The notes below the pieces were generated by a model that was given only the letters and a program-made list of their open reading frames with translations, had not been told where the DNA came from and ran no database searches. The position numbers and the translations under genes were made by a program. This document shows positions 53,082 to 62,329 of a stretch of 64,000 bases of DNA, in pieces; positions within the stretch are counted from its first letter, which is position 1; each line of letters opens with the position of its first letter. The stretch comes from Rhodoferax ferrireducens (GTDB lineage Bacteria > Pseudomonadota > Gammaproteobacteria > Burkholderiales > Burkholderiaceae_C): contig NZ_QEII01000243.1 in NCBI RefSeq assembly GCF_003347515.1, positions 1-64,000 of the forward strand, read 5' to 3'.

Positions 53082-54596
53082 CTACCCGCTGTCTCTAGCA
53101 ATTTCTGCTTTGGTTTCCGGGAACACCAACCGGTAGTTTCGTAGGTCTTCTTCGAAGGCATTGCACTGCTTTAGCGCTTGGTGGAGCTCGTGGCGTGGTC
53201 GGGTGTAGTCAAAGGCAGCCGTCCAGGCCTGGATACGGGTCATGGCTCGGATGTAGGGCGTTGCGTCGGCATGGTTCGACAGGCTTTTCAGCGGCAACAG
53301 GTAATCTTCGCGATAGACCGTCGGCACGATGATGCGTGACCGGCCTGCCGCGCTCAGCACGCAGTTCATCGCAAGTCGCGCCGTTCTTCCGTTACCGTCT
53401 TTGAAGGGGTGAACTTCAGAGATGACGAACATGGTCATCAGTGCGCGAGCCAGGGGGTCCTCCAGCGCGTAAATCCGCTCGAAGCCTTCACGAAGCGTGC
53501 CCTGCACGAACTCGTGGGAAACAAATAGCGTCGACCCCGCCTGGTTGTTTTGGTTTTTCCACTCCCCAGGGTTTTTGTCCAGTCGGGACTGCATGACCAG
53601 CGCGTTGACGTTTTTTAGCCAACCCAGGAAGTCGTCAGCCGTGCTGGCTGGCTGGTCGCGCCAGGGGGCTCGCATGGCAGCCTGGAAGGTTCCCAGAATG
53701 TCGTGGGAGTCCTCGGTTCGGTTCGCGATGAGCTTACCTTCAAACACAATTTCCTCGGCCTCACTGACCAGAAAGGTGGTGCCCTCGATATAGTTCGAGA
53801 AGTACGACTCGAAGAACGCGAAGTTCTCGCGCGATACCCCCACGTCCGCGGTGGAGGCCACCTCCGGCAGAGCCTCCATTCGCAGGCGGCTGAACAGTGT
53901 GTCGAAAAGGGCGAGACGGTCTGGGTCATAGGGGCGTCCGGCAGCGCGGGCAAGCGCTTGTTGGCTGTGCAGCTTTTCGCTCTCGTGGGTCCCCAGCATG
54001 GCGCCCATGATGCCATCCAGGCGCTTGAACTCTTTTTCCCGGCCCAATTTTTCTGCCAGCGTGCGGCAGGTATCCCGGAGTTGATTGAATCGGTACTCCC
54101 CACGAATTGAAAGAACCTTGTCGAGCTCCGACTCAAGCACTTCCTGAGAAAGCGTTCGCTCACCGACACCGCGGCCAATTGCCAGGTTCTCCAACAACCA
54201 GCGAGATTGACTGGCCAGGAAAAAGCCCTTGTAGGGCGTGTCACCCTCAACTGCGCCTGGTCCTGGGATAACCTTGATGGCGAGGCCCGGCAACTCCAGG
54301 ATTCGCGGCCGATCCCCGCGCGTAACATAAATACGGCCCTCGAAGGGCTTTGCGTCATAGCCGCTTCGATAGCTGAGGATCCCGTCAGTCAGTAGGTGGC
54401 TCACAATACTCGCCCAATGACGCAGTACGACCGATTCTGGGGGGCTGGCCAGGTTGCTTGTATAGATACCCTGGTACAGCTTCAACAGTAACCCGTCACT
54501 GGCTAGCCGAATGACCTTGCGGTCTGCAGCGGGGTCGCCCTTACCTGTGAGCAGAAGCTCAGGCAGAGAAACGTCGGATTTTTGCTTGATTGCCAT
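53082..54596 (-). CDS. Fic-domain protein with AbiEi-like N-terminal domain
   Basis: A 504-aa protein. The Fic core has HPFKDGNGRTAR at residues 396-407, the full catalytic loop of AMP-transferring Fic enzymes. An upstream inhibitory helix SNYIEG (Ser267-Gly272) matches (S/T)xxxE(G/N), so activity should be self-restrained. Residues ~1-110 resemble the AbiEi-type winged helix found in type IV antitoxins (LASDGLLLKLYQGIYTS). Start ATG 54596; GTG 54605 is possible. It has its own upstream region with repeats and interrupts the trb operon between the primase gene and trbF. Confidence 0.85.
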   Translation of the reverse strand: MAIKQKSDVSLPELLLTGKGDPAADRKVIRLASDGLLLKLYQGIYTSNLASPPESVVLRHWASIVSHLLTDGILSYRSGYDAKPFEGRIYVTRGDRPRILELPGLAIKVIPGPGAVEGDTPYKGFFLASQSRWLLENLAIGRGVGERTLSQEVLESELDKVLSIRGEYRFNQLRDTCRTLAEKLGREKEFKRLDGIMGAMLGTHESEKLHSQQALARAAGRPYDPDRLALFDTLFSRLRMEALPEVASTADVGVSRENFAFFESYFSNYIEGTTFLVSEAEEIVFEGKLIANRTEDSHDILGTFQAAMRAPWRDQPASTADDFLGWLKNVNALVMQSRLDKNPGEWKNQNNQAGSTLFVSHEFVQGTLREGFERIYALEDPLARALMTMFVISEVHPFKDGNGRTARLAMNCVLSAAGRSRIIVPTVYREDYLLPLKSLSNHADATPYIRAMTRIQAWTAAFDYTRPRHELHQALKQCNAFEEDLRNYRLVFPETKAEIARDSG

Positions 54597-54611
54597 GTCG
54601 ATCACTTAATA

Positions 54612-54760
54612 TTTGTCTGATATTTATATTATTGTGACACTTTTTGTCGGAAAAGTGTTTCATTCTGAAAAATGGGGTTTGTCGGATTTTGTGCTGACTC
54701 GTCGGGCGCAGAGGGTAGATATGTCTGAAAACTGCAGAATTACATCCTTTTTTGTCGGAT
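54612..54760. repeat. Four direct repeats TTTGTCGGAT upstream of the Fic gene
   Basis: Copies at 54612-54621 (TTTGTCTGAT), 54643-54652 (TTTGTCGGAA), 54678-54687 and 54751-54760 (both TTTGTCGGAT). They fill the 207-bp gap between the primase gene and the Fic start. Direct repeats in this position suit binding by the AbiEi-like domain of the product. Confidence 0.7.
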
Positions 54761-54803
54761 TAATCGCTAATCAAGGAATCTTCCGAACCTGCTTCAGCCA
54801 AGC

Positions 54804-56303
54804 TCACCGCTCGAATTCTGGTTCTTTGGAAAGCTGATTTACGTTCGCCGACAGAAAGATGTCGGATCTCGCTTTCGCCACGTCGGCAGCCGGTGCAGCG
54901 CTGGCAATGTAGTCGCGAACGGCCTGGGTGCCACCTTGGCCGAGCAGGTCCCGCGCATCAGTGCCAACTTGACTTGTCGCAGGAGGCACGGCCAAAGCGA
55001 ACACTGTCAAATTTGCAGCCTCCAAGGCACGCGGGATGGCATTCGATTTGAGTCTTCCCGCCGCATCACGGCCAATGTCGTGATCGGTTGCAATGACGAC
55101 ACTTGGAAACATGTCCGACAGGCCGGTTTCTTTGACCCATTTGGCGACTGCCATCACATTGTTGGACGATAGGGCGCACAGCGTGTTGCCCGCACCGCTT
55201 TGTTGAATCGCAAGTCCTGTTGCCACCCCTTCAGAGATCACCAGCGGCTTCGTTTTGTCAGCGACTGCCAGCCACGCCTGAATCGGAGCCAGGGAATCGC
55301 CAGTCATTGCTCGCATTAGTGAATCAGGAGTAGGGAAAGGCACAAAGGCGCCGACCGTTCGCGAGCCTTTGGCCATGATCTTGTCGGTGCTGAACGTAAG
55401 CTTGGGCATTAGGTGTTGCACACCGCACAACTCCACCATGCCTGGCCTGCCCAACGGATCAGGGCGAAACATGGGAACCATCATCGTACCGGCATATCTA
55501 TGATGCCTGAGATACACCCGCAAATCCGAGCCATCCAAAGTGGCATTACCTTTGACAAGGTGCCTATGATCAGCGGGCGGGATTTCAGCAGCCATCCATG
55601 AATTGATGGTGTCTCGATTCAAGTCCAGATCGACCGGATTAAATTCAGACGCTTTCACCGGGCGCGGTAAAACAGGTGAAGACCGGGGTGGTGCAAGATC
55701 GCCATCCAGTCCCAAATCGCGTCCCGTGACGAACATGGTTTTCTTGCCATCACTGGTTTGCCTGCCTTCCCGCCATGGTGCAGGGAGATCGATGTCGCCA
55801 CGAAATGAAAAAGCGGTTGCAACGCCGTCGTTCGACACCAGCAGCTTGTAGACTGGTTTTTGATCCGAGCCATCGCAGTAACGTCCTTTCAAGCGCGACG
55901 GAATCAAACCAGCCGCCTGTAAGGACGCATCTGCCGCTCGCCACACTTGTTCCGGGTGATACGAGCGCAGTTGCCCTGGTGCAGACAAAAATTTGGGCAC
56001 TTTGTTCAGTGCCGCCAGTTCTTGGTGCACGGTCAGCTGGTCGACATGCGCCCGGAGCGCCGGGGTAGTTTTGTCTCCAAGAGGGATGTCGCCTGCGGCA
56101 AGCCAAGGCTCACCCGCTGCGAGCCCCTTTTCTGCGTAGCGATGCCACATTTTCAGAGAACCATCCCGTGCCAGGGACAGTCGACCACCGGGCGTTCGAC
56201 TGGTTTCACCGGGCAGACGAAATTCGACCAAATGGTCTTTGATTTTGTGAATTTCGCAGCCTCGGGCAACGAGGTAGTTCTCAATCTTTTGCAATGAATC
56301 CAT
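54804..56303 (-). CDS. Conjugative DNA primase with Toprim domain
   Basis: A 499-aa primase-like protein of the TraC/DUF3991-Toprim type. The N-terminal part has a small basic domain (LVEFRLPGETSRTPGGRLSL, pieces); the Toprim-like core has PLVISEGVATGLAIQQ near residue 350 and VVIATDHDIGRDAAGR near 400, with conserved Glu and DxD. Such proteins prime the second strand of transferred DNA in the recipient. It lies between trbL and the Fic gene in the leftward trb run, 9 bp after trbL. Confidence 0.85.
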   Translation of the reverse strand: MDSLQKIENYLVARGCEIHKIKDHLVEFRLPGETSRTPGGRLSLARDGSLKMWHRYAEKGLAAGEPWLAAGDIPLGDKTTPALRAHVDQLTVHQELAALNKVPKFLSAPGQLRSYHPEQVWRAADASLQAAGLIPSRLKGRYCDGSDQKPVYKLLVSNDGVATAFSFRGDIDLPAPWREGRQTSDGKKTMFVTGRDLGLDGDLAPPRSSPVLPRPVKASEFNPVDLDLNRDTINSWMAAEIPPADHRHLVKGNATLDGSDLRVYLRHHRYAGTMMVPMFRPDPLGRPGMVELCGVQHLMPKLTFSTDKIMAKGSRTVGAFVPFPTPDSLMRAMTGDSLAPIQAWLAVADKTKPLVISEGVATGLAIQQSGAGNTLCALSSNNVMAVAKWVKETGLSDMFPSVVIATDHDIGRDAAGRLKSNAIPRALEAANLTVFALAVPPATSQVGTDARDLLGQGGTQAVRDYIASAAPAADVAKARSDIFLSANVNQLSKEPEFER

Positions 56304-56312
56304 AGTGATTCT

Positions 56313-57944
56313 TCAAGAATCGAGCCCCATGCGCAAGCCTGGCGCGTGACCCAGATGACCATCACTCACCCAATGCGGTTTCCTGCGATCCGCAGCGTAT
56401 TGCAAACGCTTTGAAAAACTGTTGAGCTTGTCTGCCACGCCACTTGGTTCTTGCTTGTAGTCGGTCTCAAATCGTTGTTGTGCAGACCTTGCATCGAATG
56501 AATTGGCAGGCATGCCACCGGTTTCGTTGCTGGTTGGTTGGCTTTTGCTGGAGCCGCCATCACGTGGACTCGCAAATGGATCAAAACGCGCATCAACAAA
56601 ACCAGGAGCTTGGGTCTGGCCAAGACTTTGACTACCCGCGTTCAAGCCTTGCCAAGCCACAGGACTGTCAGAAGGAGGCGGCGAGGGGGAGGGTGAAAAT
56701 GCACCGAGGTGACTGCCAGTGCCGCCACCCGACTTGCCAGCCATGCTGCTCTGGACTGCAGCGCCCAAACCACCGGGTACGCCCTGGCCACCACTGCTCG
56801 CGTTCGCACTGGTTTGAAAAGGGTTGACAGGGGTGACCGCACCACTGATGCCACCACCAAAGCCGACGCCAGCAGAAGAGCCACCAATGGCACCCGCAGC
56901 TTTTTGAACGGGCATCAACGCACCCATGGCACCGCCCGCAAGCCCCAAGGCGCGCGCACCGGCCGCACTTGCAGCGAGTCCCGCCGCCACAGGTGCACCA
57001 CCCACCATGCCAGCCGCCGTGCCAGCGCTTTGCAGCGACATGGCCACCGTGCCGTTCAGCATCGACCCAGCCAGGCCGGGTGCCATGTAGCCGGTCACGC
57101 CATAGAACAGCGATGCGCCACCCACACCCAAATAGTCACCAAAACTGGGGCCTTCAGGATGCGCCGCGTACGCAGCCGCAATGGTGTCTTTCAGGGCTTG
57201 GGTGAAGCTGTCACCAAAGCCAATGATCAAATAAATGGTGAACAGTTTGACGCCAATGGAAATCGCGTAGCCAAAATATTTCTCTGACAAATTGTGCGTC
57301 CAACGTGAGCCCGAAAACCCGAGCATCAAGGCACCGCCGCCAATGATCAAATACGACTCGACCAGTGTGATGAGCAGTTGGACGGCAATCAGACCGTAGC
57401 CAAGAATGATGAAAACAGAAGCAACGCCAATGATGATGGAGCTCAACATGAATTTGCCAAGACCCTGACCGGAATTGGTCAAGGTGTTGATGATCATGCT
57501 GCCGGTGCTGGGCGCGGCATCATTGGAGAACTGCATCAGACTGGCGGCCACTTGCAAGCCTTGATCAAACACCGCCGATGGCGACAAAACTGTACTTCCG
57601 CCCACACCGGCGCCGGCTGCCTTGAATGAATTCACAATGGCAGGAATCCACTCGGGCGCCTTGATCAGTACCATGGCAAAAAATGAGAGGGACATGACCT
57701 TGAACAGGGTCCCGACCATGATCTCGGAAAGCTCTGATTTCTTGAGGGTGAGTTGAATGGCCGACCAGGCGAATTCAATCGCGGCTAAGCCAAAAAACAA
57801 GTTGGTAGCGTAACCCAGCGCAGTCGACATCCATCCACCGGATGCGCTTTGAACTTGACTGACCAACGTATCCATCATGCCCGCGGCATTCGCCAACGGC
57901 GCGATACCGAACAGCAGCAGGAAAAGCGTTGCACGCATCACCAA
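56313..57944 (-). CDS. trbL: Conjugative transfer protein TrbL (VirB6)
   Basis: A 543-aa polytopic inner-membrane protein. A signal-like start (FLLLFGIAPLANA) is followed by at least five hydrophobic spans up to residue ~300. The rest is a Gly/Ser/Ala/Pro-rich, low-complexity tail ending in a basic segment, as is usual for TrbL. It starts 8 bp after trbJ. The tail length is variable in the family; nothing suggests truncation. Confidence 0.93.
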   Translation of the reverse strand: MVMRATLFLLLFGIAPLANAAGMMDTLVSQVQSASGGWMSTALGYATNLFFGLAAIEFAWSAIQLTLKKSELSEIMVGTLFKVMSLSFFAMVLIKAPEWIPAIVNSFKAAGAGVGGSTVLSPSAVFDQGLQVAASLMQFSNDAAPSTGSMIINTLTNSGQGLGKFMLSSIIIGVASVFIILGYGLIAVQLLITLVESYLIIGGGALMLGFSGSRWTHNLSEKYFGYAISIGVKLFTIYLIIGFGDSFTQALKDTIAAAYAAHPEGPSFGDYLGVGGASLFYGVTGYMAPGLAGSMLNGTVAMSLQSAGTAAGMVGGAPVAAGLAASAAGARALGLAGGAMGALMPVQKAAGAIGGSSAGVGFGGGISGAVTPVNPFQTSANASSGGQGVPGGLGAAVQSSMAGKSGGGTGSHLGAFSPSPSPPPSDSPVAWQGLNAGSQSLGQTQAPGFVDARFDPFASPRDGGSSKSQPTSNETGGMPANSFDARSAQQRFETDYKQEPSGVADKLNSFSKRLQYAADRRKPHWVSDGHLGHAPGLRMGLDS

Positions 57945-57952
57945 TACTCCGC

Positions 57953-58648
57953 TCAGTATTTGCCGGAGTGGTTGCGAAAGAAATTGCGGTACAGGATTTC
58001 GTCCTGGTATTTTTCGTTTTCCTGTTTGGCTACGGCATTCAGTCGGGCCTGTTCCGCCGCAATGATGGTGCCGTGCAGGGCTTGGGTTTCATTCACCATC
58101 AAGCCGGCAATTTGATTGCCAGCCTGAATCGCTTGCAGGCGGCCAGCCGCTGTTTGGGATGCCAGCTGAATTTGCTGCAAAGCACTTTGCGTGGTTGAAA
58201 AATTATTGGCGTTGTAGCCCAGTTGCTGCAATGCCGCGCCAATCTGGTTGTTCAAGCCTTTGTTCCAATTCATCAGATTTTGCTGCTGGTTCGACAGCAA
58301 ATTGCCATTGCCGTAGGTCGTTTGCATATCGGTGATGGAATTCACGGTTGCGTTCACAATGCCTTGGGTGTTCTGTATCGTGCTGACCAGCGAAGTCAAA
58401 CGTCCCGCAATGCCGCTCCACGCCTGAATTGGAATTCCAAGCGTGTTTTGGTACATGTTTTGGTACATCTGGATTTGCTGCTGCAGTTGTTCCAGATTGC
58501 TCGAATAGACATTGACCAACTCGGCGTTGTTCAGCCACTGTGTGGCTTCCATTGCGCCCACAAACCCGCCACCTGCAGCATGAGCTGATGGCACTGACGC
58601 AAAAACAACTGCCGCTGCGGCGCTGGAAAGCAGTTTTTTGAGCTTCAT
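57953..58648 (-). CDS. trbJ: Conjugative transfer protein TrbJ (VirB5)
   Basis: A 231-aa secreted minor pilus-type protein: signal peptide (KLLSSAAAAVVFASVPSAHA), then coiled-coil-rich Gln/Asn-rich helices (NLEQLQQQIQMYQNMYQNTL) typical of TrbJ/VirB5. ATG 58648 has GAAGGGAATCCC upstream. It follows trbE after 158 bp, which holds the 24-bp element shared with the trbF leader. The frame upstream to 58678 is not conserved. Confidence 0.92.
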   Translation of the reverse strand: MKLKKLLSSAAAAVVFASVPSAHAAGGGFVGAMEATQWLNNAELVNVYSSNLEQLQQQIQMYQNMYQNTLGIPIQAWSGIAGRLTSLVSTIQNTQGIVNATVNSITDMQTTYGNGNLLSNQQQNLMNWNKGLNNQIGAALQQLGYNANNFSTTQSALQQIQLASQTAAGRLQAIQAGNQIAGLMVNETQALHGTIIAAEQARLNAVAKQENEKYQDEILYRNFFRNHSGKY

Positions 58649-58660
58649 GGGATTCCCTTC

Positions 58661-58684
58661 TTTGAGTGCTGTAGCCACATACCG
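58661..58684. repeat. 24-bp element shared by the trbF and trbJ leaders (copy 2)
   Basis: TTTGAGTGCTGTAGCCACAT plus ACCG, 12 bp upstream of trbJ; 22 of 24 bases match the copy at 53007-53030. Downstream bases (CGCAAG near 58692 and 53038) also agree, so the whole leader may be duplicated. Confidence 0.7.
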
Positions 58685-58806
58685 GCCGCACGCAAGTCAA
58701 CGATTAAAGGTGGCCCTCCCACGATCAAACAACCAGTAAAACCGTGGTGACACAGGGGAGGTCTGTGCGAGCGTCGGGCCAGATGCTCTTTGCTGACCTG
58801 TCACAG

Positions 58807-61251
58807 TCAATAGCTATCCCATAAACGGGCGGCATCGAACTGACCGCGTTCACGCAGCCAGGCAGACGGCCAGCCGCGTGCATCAAGCTTTTGCAGATGC
58901 CGAATCCGCGTCAAATCTTCGCGTCCACTGGCGCCCACAAATGCCATTTCAGGTGCCGTAAGACCCAACTCGAACACGCGCGAGCCGTCCGGGTGCAGGT
59001 GGTAATACTGGCGTTTTGGCACCGCGTTGCTGACGATCTGGATTTGCCGCCGGTTGAGTCCAATCGCTTGATACAGCCCGCACAAGGCTTCGGTTTGTGC
59101 TTGCGGGTTTGGCAACAGGATTTTTGACGGGCAGGATTCAAAAATCACATCGGCAATGCCACTGCGCGACAAATCGCTCAGGGACTGGGTGGCAAAAATG
59201 ACCGCCACGTTCGACTTGCGCAGCACCTTCAGCCACTCGCGAATTTTGGCCCTGAATGCGGGGTGGCCCAACATGATCCAGGCCTCATCAAGCACCAGCA
59301 AGGTGGGTTGCCCCTGAAAACGTTGCTCAAGCCGATGAAACAGATAGGCAAGGACGGGCAGCACGATCTTTTCGCCGCGTGCCATCAGGTGTTCAAGCTC
59401 GAAGACCTGGAAGATGTCAGCCTGCATTCCGTCGCTTTCGGCATCCAGCAACCGACCAGCCGCGCCACGCAGTGAGTAGTACTCCAGGGCTTCACGCAGA
59501 CGGTTGTCCTGCAATGTCAGCAAAAAATTTGACAGCGTGCGTTGCTCCGCGCAGTCGGTTGAAGCCGCCAACTGGTTCACCGCACGAAAGAGTTCCTTGC
59601 GCAACTCCGGCGACATGACCACACCTTGCAGCTCTGCCAAGCTTTCCAGCCATTCAGCCGCCCAAGTGCGCTCAACTTCATCATCAATGCGCCCCAAGGG
59701 GCAAAAGGTGATGTTGTCGGATTCGCCCGCAATGTCGTAATGCTCACCACCGGCGGCCGCCACCAAGGGGAACATGGAATAACCTTTGTCAAAGACAAAG
59801 GCTTGCGCTCTGGAATAGCGAAAATGCTGCGCCACCAGCGTTGCCAGCAGGGTGGACTTTCCCGAGCCGGTCGGGCCAATGATGGCCGTGTGTCCCAAAT
59901 CGCCAGCGTGCAGACTGAGTCGGTAAGGTGTCGCGCCATCGGTTTTGGCCTGCAGCAGCGGGGCTGAATGCTCAGGATAAAAAGGACAGGGATGGACCTC
60001 AGGCCCGGCCCAAATCGCCGTGAGCGGCAGCAAGTGAGCCAGGTTCAAGGTGTTGACCAGCGGGCGGCGCACATTGGCAAACAGGTTGCCAGGCATGCTT
60101 CCCAAATAGGCTTCCACCGCATTGACGGATTCGACCCGAGCTGAAAACCCGGCATTGGCGATCATTTTTGTCACGTACTGAGCCGCATCACGCAATTGCT
60201 GGAGATTCGCACTGGAGAGCAAAACGACGCTGGTGTAATAACCAAATCGCACCAGGCCACTGCTGGCTTCAGCCATGGCCGCGACCGCATCCGCAGCCAT
60301 GTCGTCCGCATCCGCATTCACGTGCGTGACACCGCCTCCTTGGCTTGAGCGCATCAAATTCATCAGTGAGAGCCGCTTTTGAGCCCACTTTGATCGGTAC
60401 TTGCCCAACGCCTTGTCAGCCTCACGCACCGGCATGAAGATGAAGCGGTTTGACCAGCGGTATTCCACTGGCAAGCGTGACAAGAAGTCCAGGATCCCCG
60501 GGAAACTTGTGCCAGGAAAGCCCGTGACGGCAATGCATATGGCTGTCTTGTCATCAATCCGGGGCTCGAACCCCGTCACAAAGTCATGTTGACCCAGTAC
60601 CGAATCCAGGTACATCGGCACGGTTCCCATGACGAAACTGGACCGCGGCTCCAGGGCGACACAGGCCGCCAGATGCGCCAGAAGTTGACTTTCCACAGCC
60701 CCGGTTTCAGTGTCGACGGTGTCCACCAGGCGACGGATCTTGAGCGTACCCGCCAGCCGTGATTCAATTTCGGCCAGCGCGGTTTTGAAACGGATTAAGC
60801 TGCGCTCTGCCACACCGGTCTTTTGAGCACCATCCACAAACAGCATTTCGGTTTTAGCCGCGGCATCAGGGTCTGGATGCCAGCACAAGACAAGCCTGTA
60901 GTCACTCTGAAAGCCAGCCCATTCGCCTTCATGCGCAAGACGGCGGCAATCGTCCAGCAGTCGGGTGGTACGGTCCGGAAAAGCGCCGTCCGCTGGGTAA
61001 CCAGGGGATTGACGACGCACAGCATCCACATGCAAGCACCAGCCATCATCGAGTGCCAAGGCTGCATTGATGCGAGCCGACACGGCCGCCAACTCCTCTT
61101 TGGTGGCACTGTCCAGGTCCGGGCCACGAAATTCAAAGCCCGCCAGCAGACCGCCAGATTTGGTGAGGACCACGCCGTTGTCGATCAGCGCTGCCCAGGG
61201 CAGCAGATCAGGCAGCCCTTGGGCATGGCTGCGAAATTCTTTCAAGAGCAT
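58807..61251 (-). CDS. trbE: Conjugative transfer ATPase TrbE (VirB4)
   Basis: An 814-aa cytoplasmic ATPase that powers the mating channel. It has a CagE/TrbE N-terminal domain and a C-terminal ATPase domain with Walker A GPTGSGKSTLLATLVAQH (residue ~455) and Walker B LLVLDEAWIMLGHPAF, then FATQSLSDLSRSG. Length fits TrbE. The start at 61251 is 2 bp after the trbD stop. It is the largest gene of the mating-pair operon. Confidence 0.96.
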   Translation of the reverse strand: MLLKEFRSHAQGLPDLLPWAALIDNGVVLTKSGGLLAGFEFRGPDLDSATKEELAAVSARINAALALDDGWCLHVDAVRRQSPGYPADGAFPDRTTRLLDDCRRLAHEGEWAGFQSDYRLVLCWHPDPDAAAKTEMLFVDGAQKTGVAERSLIRFKTALAEIESRLAGTLKIRRLVDTVDTETGAVESQLLAHLAACVALEPRSSFVMGTVPMYLDSVLGQHDFVTGFEPRIDDKTAICIAVTGFPGTSFPGILDFLSRLPVEYRWSNRFIFMPVREADKALGKYRSKWAQKRLSLMNLMRSSQGGGVTHVNADADDMAADAVAAMAEASSGLVRFGYYTSVVLLSSANLQQLRDAAQYVTKMIANAGFSARVESVNAVEAYLGSMPGNLFANVRRPLVNTLNLAHLLPLTAIWAGPEVHPCPFYPEHSAPLLQAKTDGATPYRLSLHAGDLGHTAIIGPTGSGKSTLLATLVAQHFRYSRAQAFVFDKGYSMFPLVAAAGGEHYDIAGESDNITFCPLGRIDDEVERTWAAEWLESLAELQGVVMSPELRKELFRAVNQLAASTDCAEQRTLSNFLLTLQDNRLREALEYYSLRGAAGRLLDAESDGMQADIFQVFELEHLMARGEKIVLPVLAYLFHRLEQRFQGQPTLLVLDEAWIMLGHPAFRAKIREWLKVLRKSNVAVIFATQSLSDLSRSGIADVIFESCPSKILLPNPQAQTEALCGLYQAIGLNRRQIQIVSNAVPKRQYYHLHPDGSRVFELGLTAPEMAFVGASGREDLTRIRHLQKLDARGWPSAWLRERGQFDAARLWDSY

Positions 61252-61253
61252 GG

Positions 61254-61577
61254 TCAGTCTCCAAAGGTGCGGGGCGAGGCAAACGGTGTTGCCGCGCTCT
61301 TGTAAAGCTTGCGGTAGCGCAAACTACGGCCAAAAGTCTTGGAGAGTTGGGGATCAAAACTGGCTGCACGGGTCAACACCCAGGCGCCGACGGCCCACAA
61401 AGCCAGACCGAAAATGGCGGCCCACAGTTGAAACAAGGAAACAATAAACACACCGGCCACGATGCCAAGCGCCAGGATCAGTTCGCGCTCAGCACCGAGC
61501 AGCAGCATGGGCCTGAGCATGGATTGATGCAGCGGCACTGAAAAATCAGCGCCGACGTCTGAACTTTGATCAGCCAT
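61254..61577 (-). CDS. trbD: Conjugative transfer protein TrbD (VirB3)
   Basis: A 107-aa membrane protein: FSVPLHQSMLRPMLLLGAERE start typical of VirB3/TrbD, two hydrophobic spans (LILALGIVAGVFIVSLFQLW and AIFGLALWAVGAWVLTR) and a C-terminal basic tail (FGRSLRYRKLYKSAA). It precedes trbE directly, as in other trb operons, and follows trbC by 23 bp. Confidence 0.92.
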   Translation of the reverse strand: MADQSSDVGADFSVPLHQSMLRPMLLLGAERELILALGIVAGVFIVSLFQLWAAIFGLALWAVGAWVLTRAASFDPQLSKTFGRSLRYRKLYKSAATPFASPRTFGD

Positions 61578-61600
61578 GATTTGCTATCAAAACGGCAGAA

Positions 61601-61942
61601 TCAGATCAATGCACCGCTGTTGACCAGACCGATCATGCTCAGGAAGTTGGCACCAAAGACGATCAGCGCCACACCGAGCACCACGTACAAAAGTTTCTTC
61701 GCAATTCCGCCCAAGTCGTCACCGCCAAAAATCAGCGCTGCACCGGCTGCCAGGAAGGCCACGGTCGAAATGCCGGTGGCCACCGGCCCAGTCAGGTTGT
61801 TGACCACCGTGGTGATCGGGCCGTCCCAGGGCAGGGCTGGGCCAGCGTGGGCCACCTGGGATACCAGTGCGGCCATGCCCGAGATGACAGGCGTGACCAG
61901 CTTTTTGAGTGATTTGGTAGGCTTGGTTGTTTGGAAATGCAC
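61601..61942 (-). CDS. trbC: Conjugative pilin TrbC (VirB2)
   Basis: A 113-aa prepilin with a leader ending AHAGPALPWDGP and two hydrophobic stretches, GISTVAFLAAGAALIFGG and LLYVVLGVALIVFGANFL, separated by GDDLGGIAKK. VirB2/TrbC pilins have this layout; the TraF peptidase encoded at 13087 likely processes it. It is the first gene of the leftward trb run, 156 bp from the DnaA box of the origin. Confidence 0.92.
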   Translation of the reverse strand: MHFQTTKPTKSLKKLVTPVISGMAALVSQVAHAGPALPWDGPITTVVNNLTGPVATGISTVAFLAAGAALIFGGDDLGGIAKKLLYVVLGVALIVFGANFLSMIGLVNSGALI

Positions 61943-62098
61943 GATCTACTCCAGTTGGAAAAAAGACACCGGCCTGTTTGGCTGGTGCTTGATACCGCTG
62001 GACTGCAAATGAACAAATCGACGCGTCGCGCTCCCGTGCCATACAGCTCAACTACTCGGGTCTGGCGGAGTGAGAGGCCAGCAGCCGGACAGCAAAAG

Positions 62099-62107
62099 TT
62101 ATCCACA
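62099..62107 (+). other. DnaA box of the plasmid origin
   Basis: TTATCCACA, a perfect DnaA-binding 9-mer, 5 bp before the first iteron. Together with the iterons it defines a probable oriV between trbC and trfA. Confidence 0.85.
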
Positions 62108-62112
62108 AATTC

Positions 62113-62217
62113 ACGGCATAGCACATACCGGCGAACACGGCATAGCAGATACCTGCACGGCATAGCACATACCAAACCACGGCATAGCAGATACCGAAGC
62201 ACGGCATAGCACATACC
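62113..62217 (+). repeat. Five 17-bp iterons of a plasmid replication origin (oriV)
   Basis: ACGGCATAGCASATACC (S is C or G) starts at 62113, 62137, 62157, 62179 and 62201, so spacing is 24, 20, 22 and 22 bp, about two helix turns. The variable base alternates C, G, C, G, C. The layout resembles the RK2 oriV, which has 17-bp iterons ~22 bp apart bound by TrfA. A DnaA box lies just before and an AT-rich stretch (62222-62260) just after. A TrfA-family gene is 0.3 kb away. Confidence 0.9.
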
Positions 62218-62329
62218 GCGACCAACTAAAAATTGGCAAAATCTCAAGCGAAATCAATGGCTTGGGAGTGGAGCAAAAAGCAGCTAATCTGTCTTTAATC
62301 TATCTCTAATCTGCGGCGCTCAAGACTGC

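Noticed and set aside
62113..62217. CRISPR array
   Set aside because: Repeats are only 17 bp with 3-7 bp spacers, no cas genes are near, and the DnaA box plus trfA identify them as iterons.
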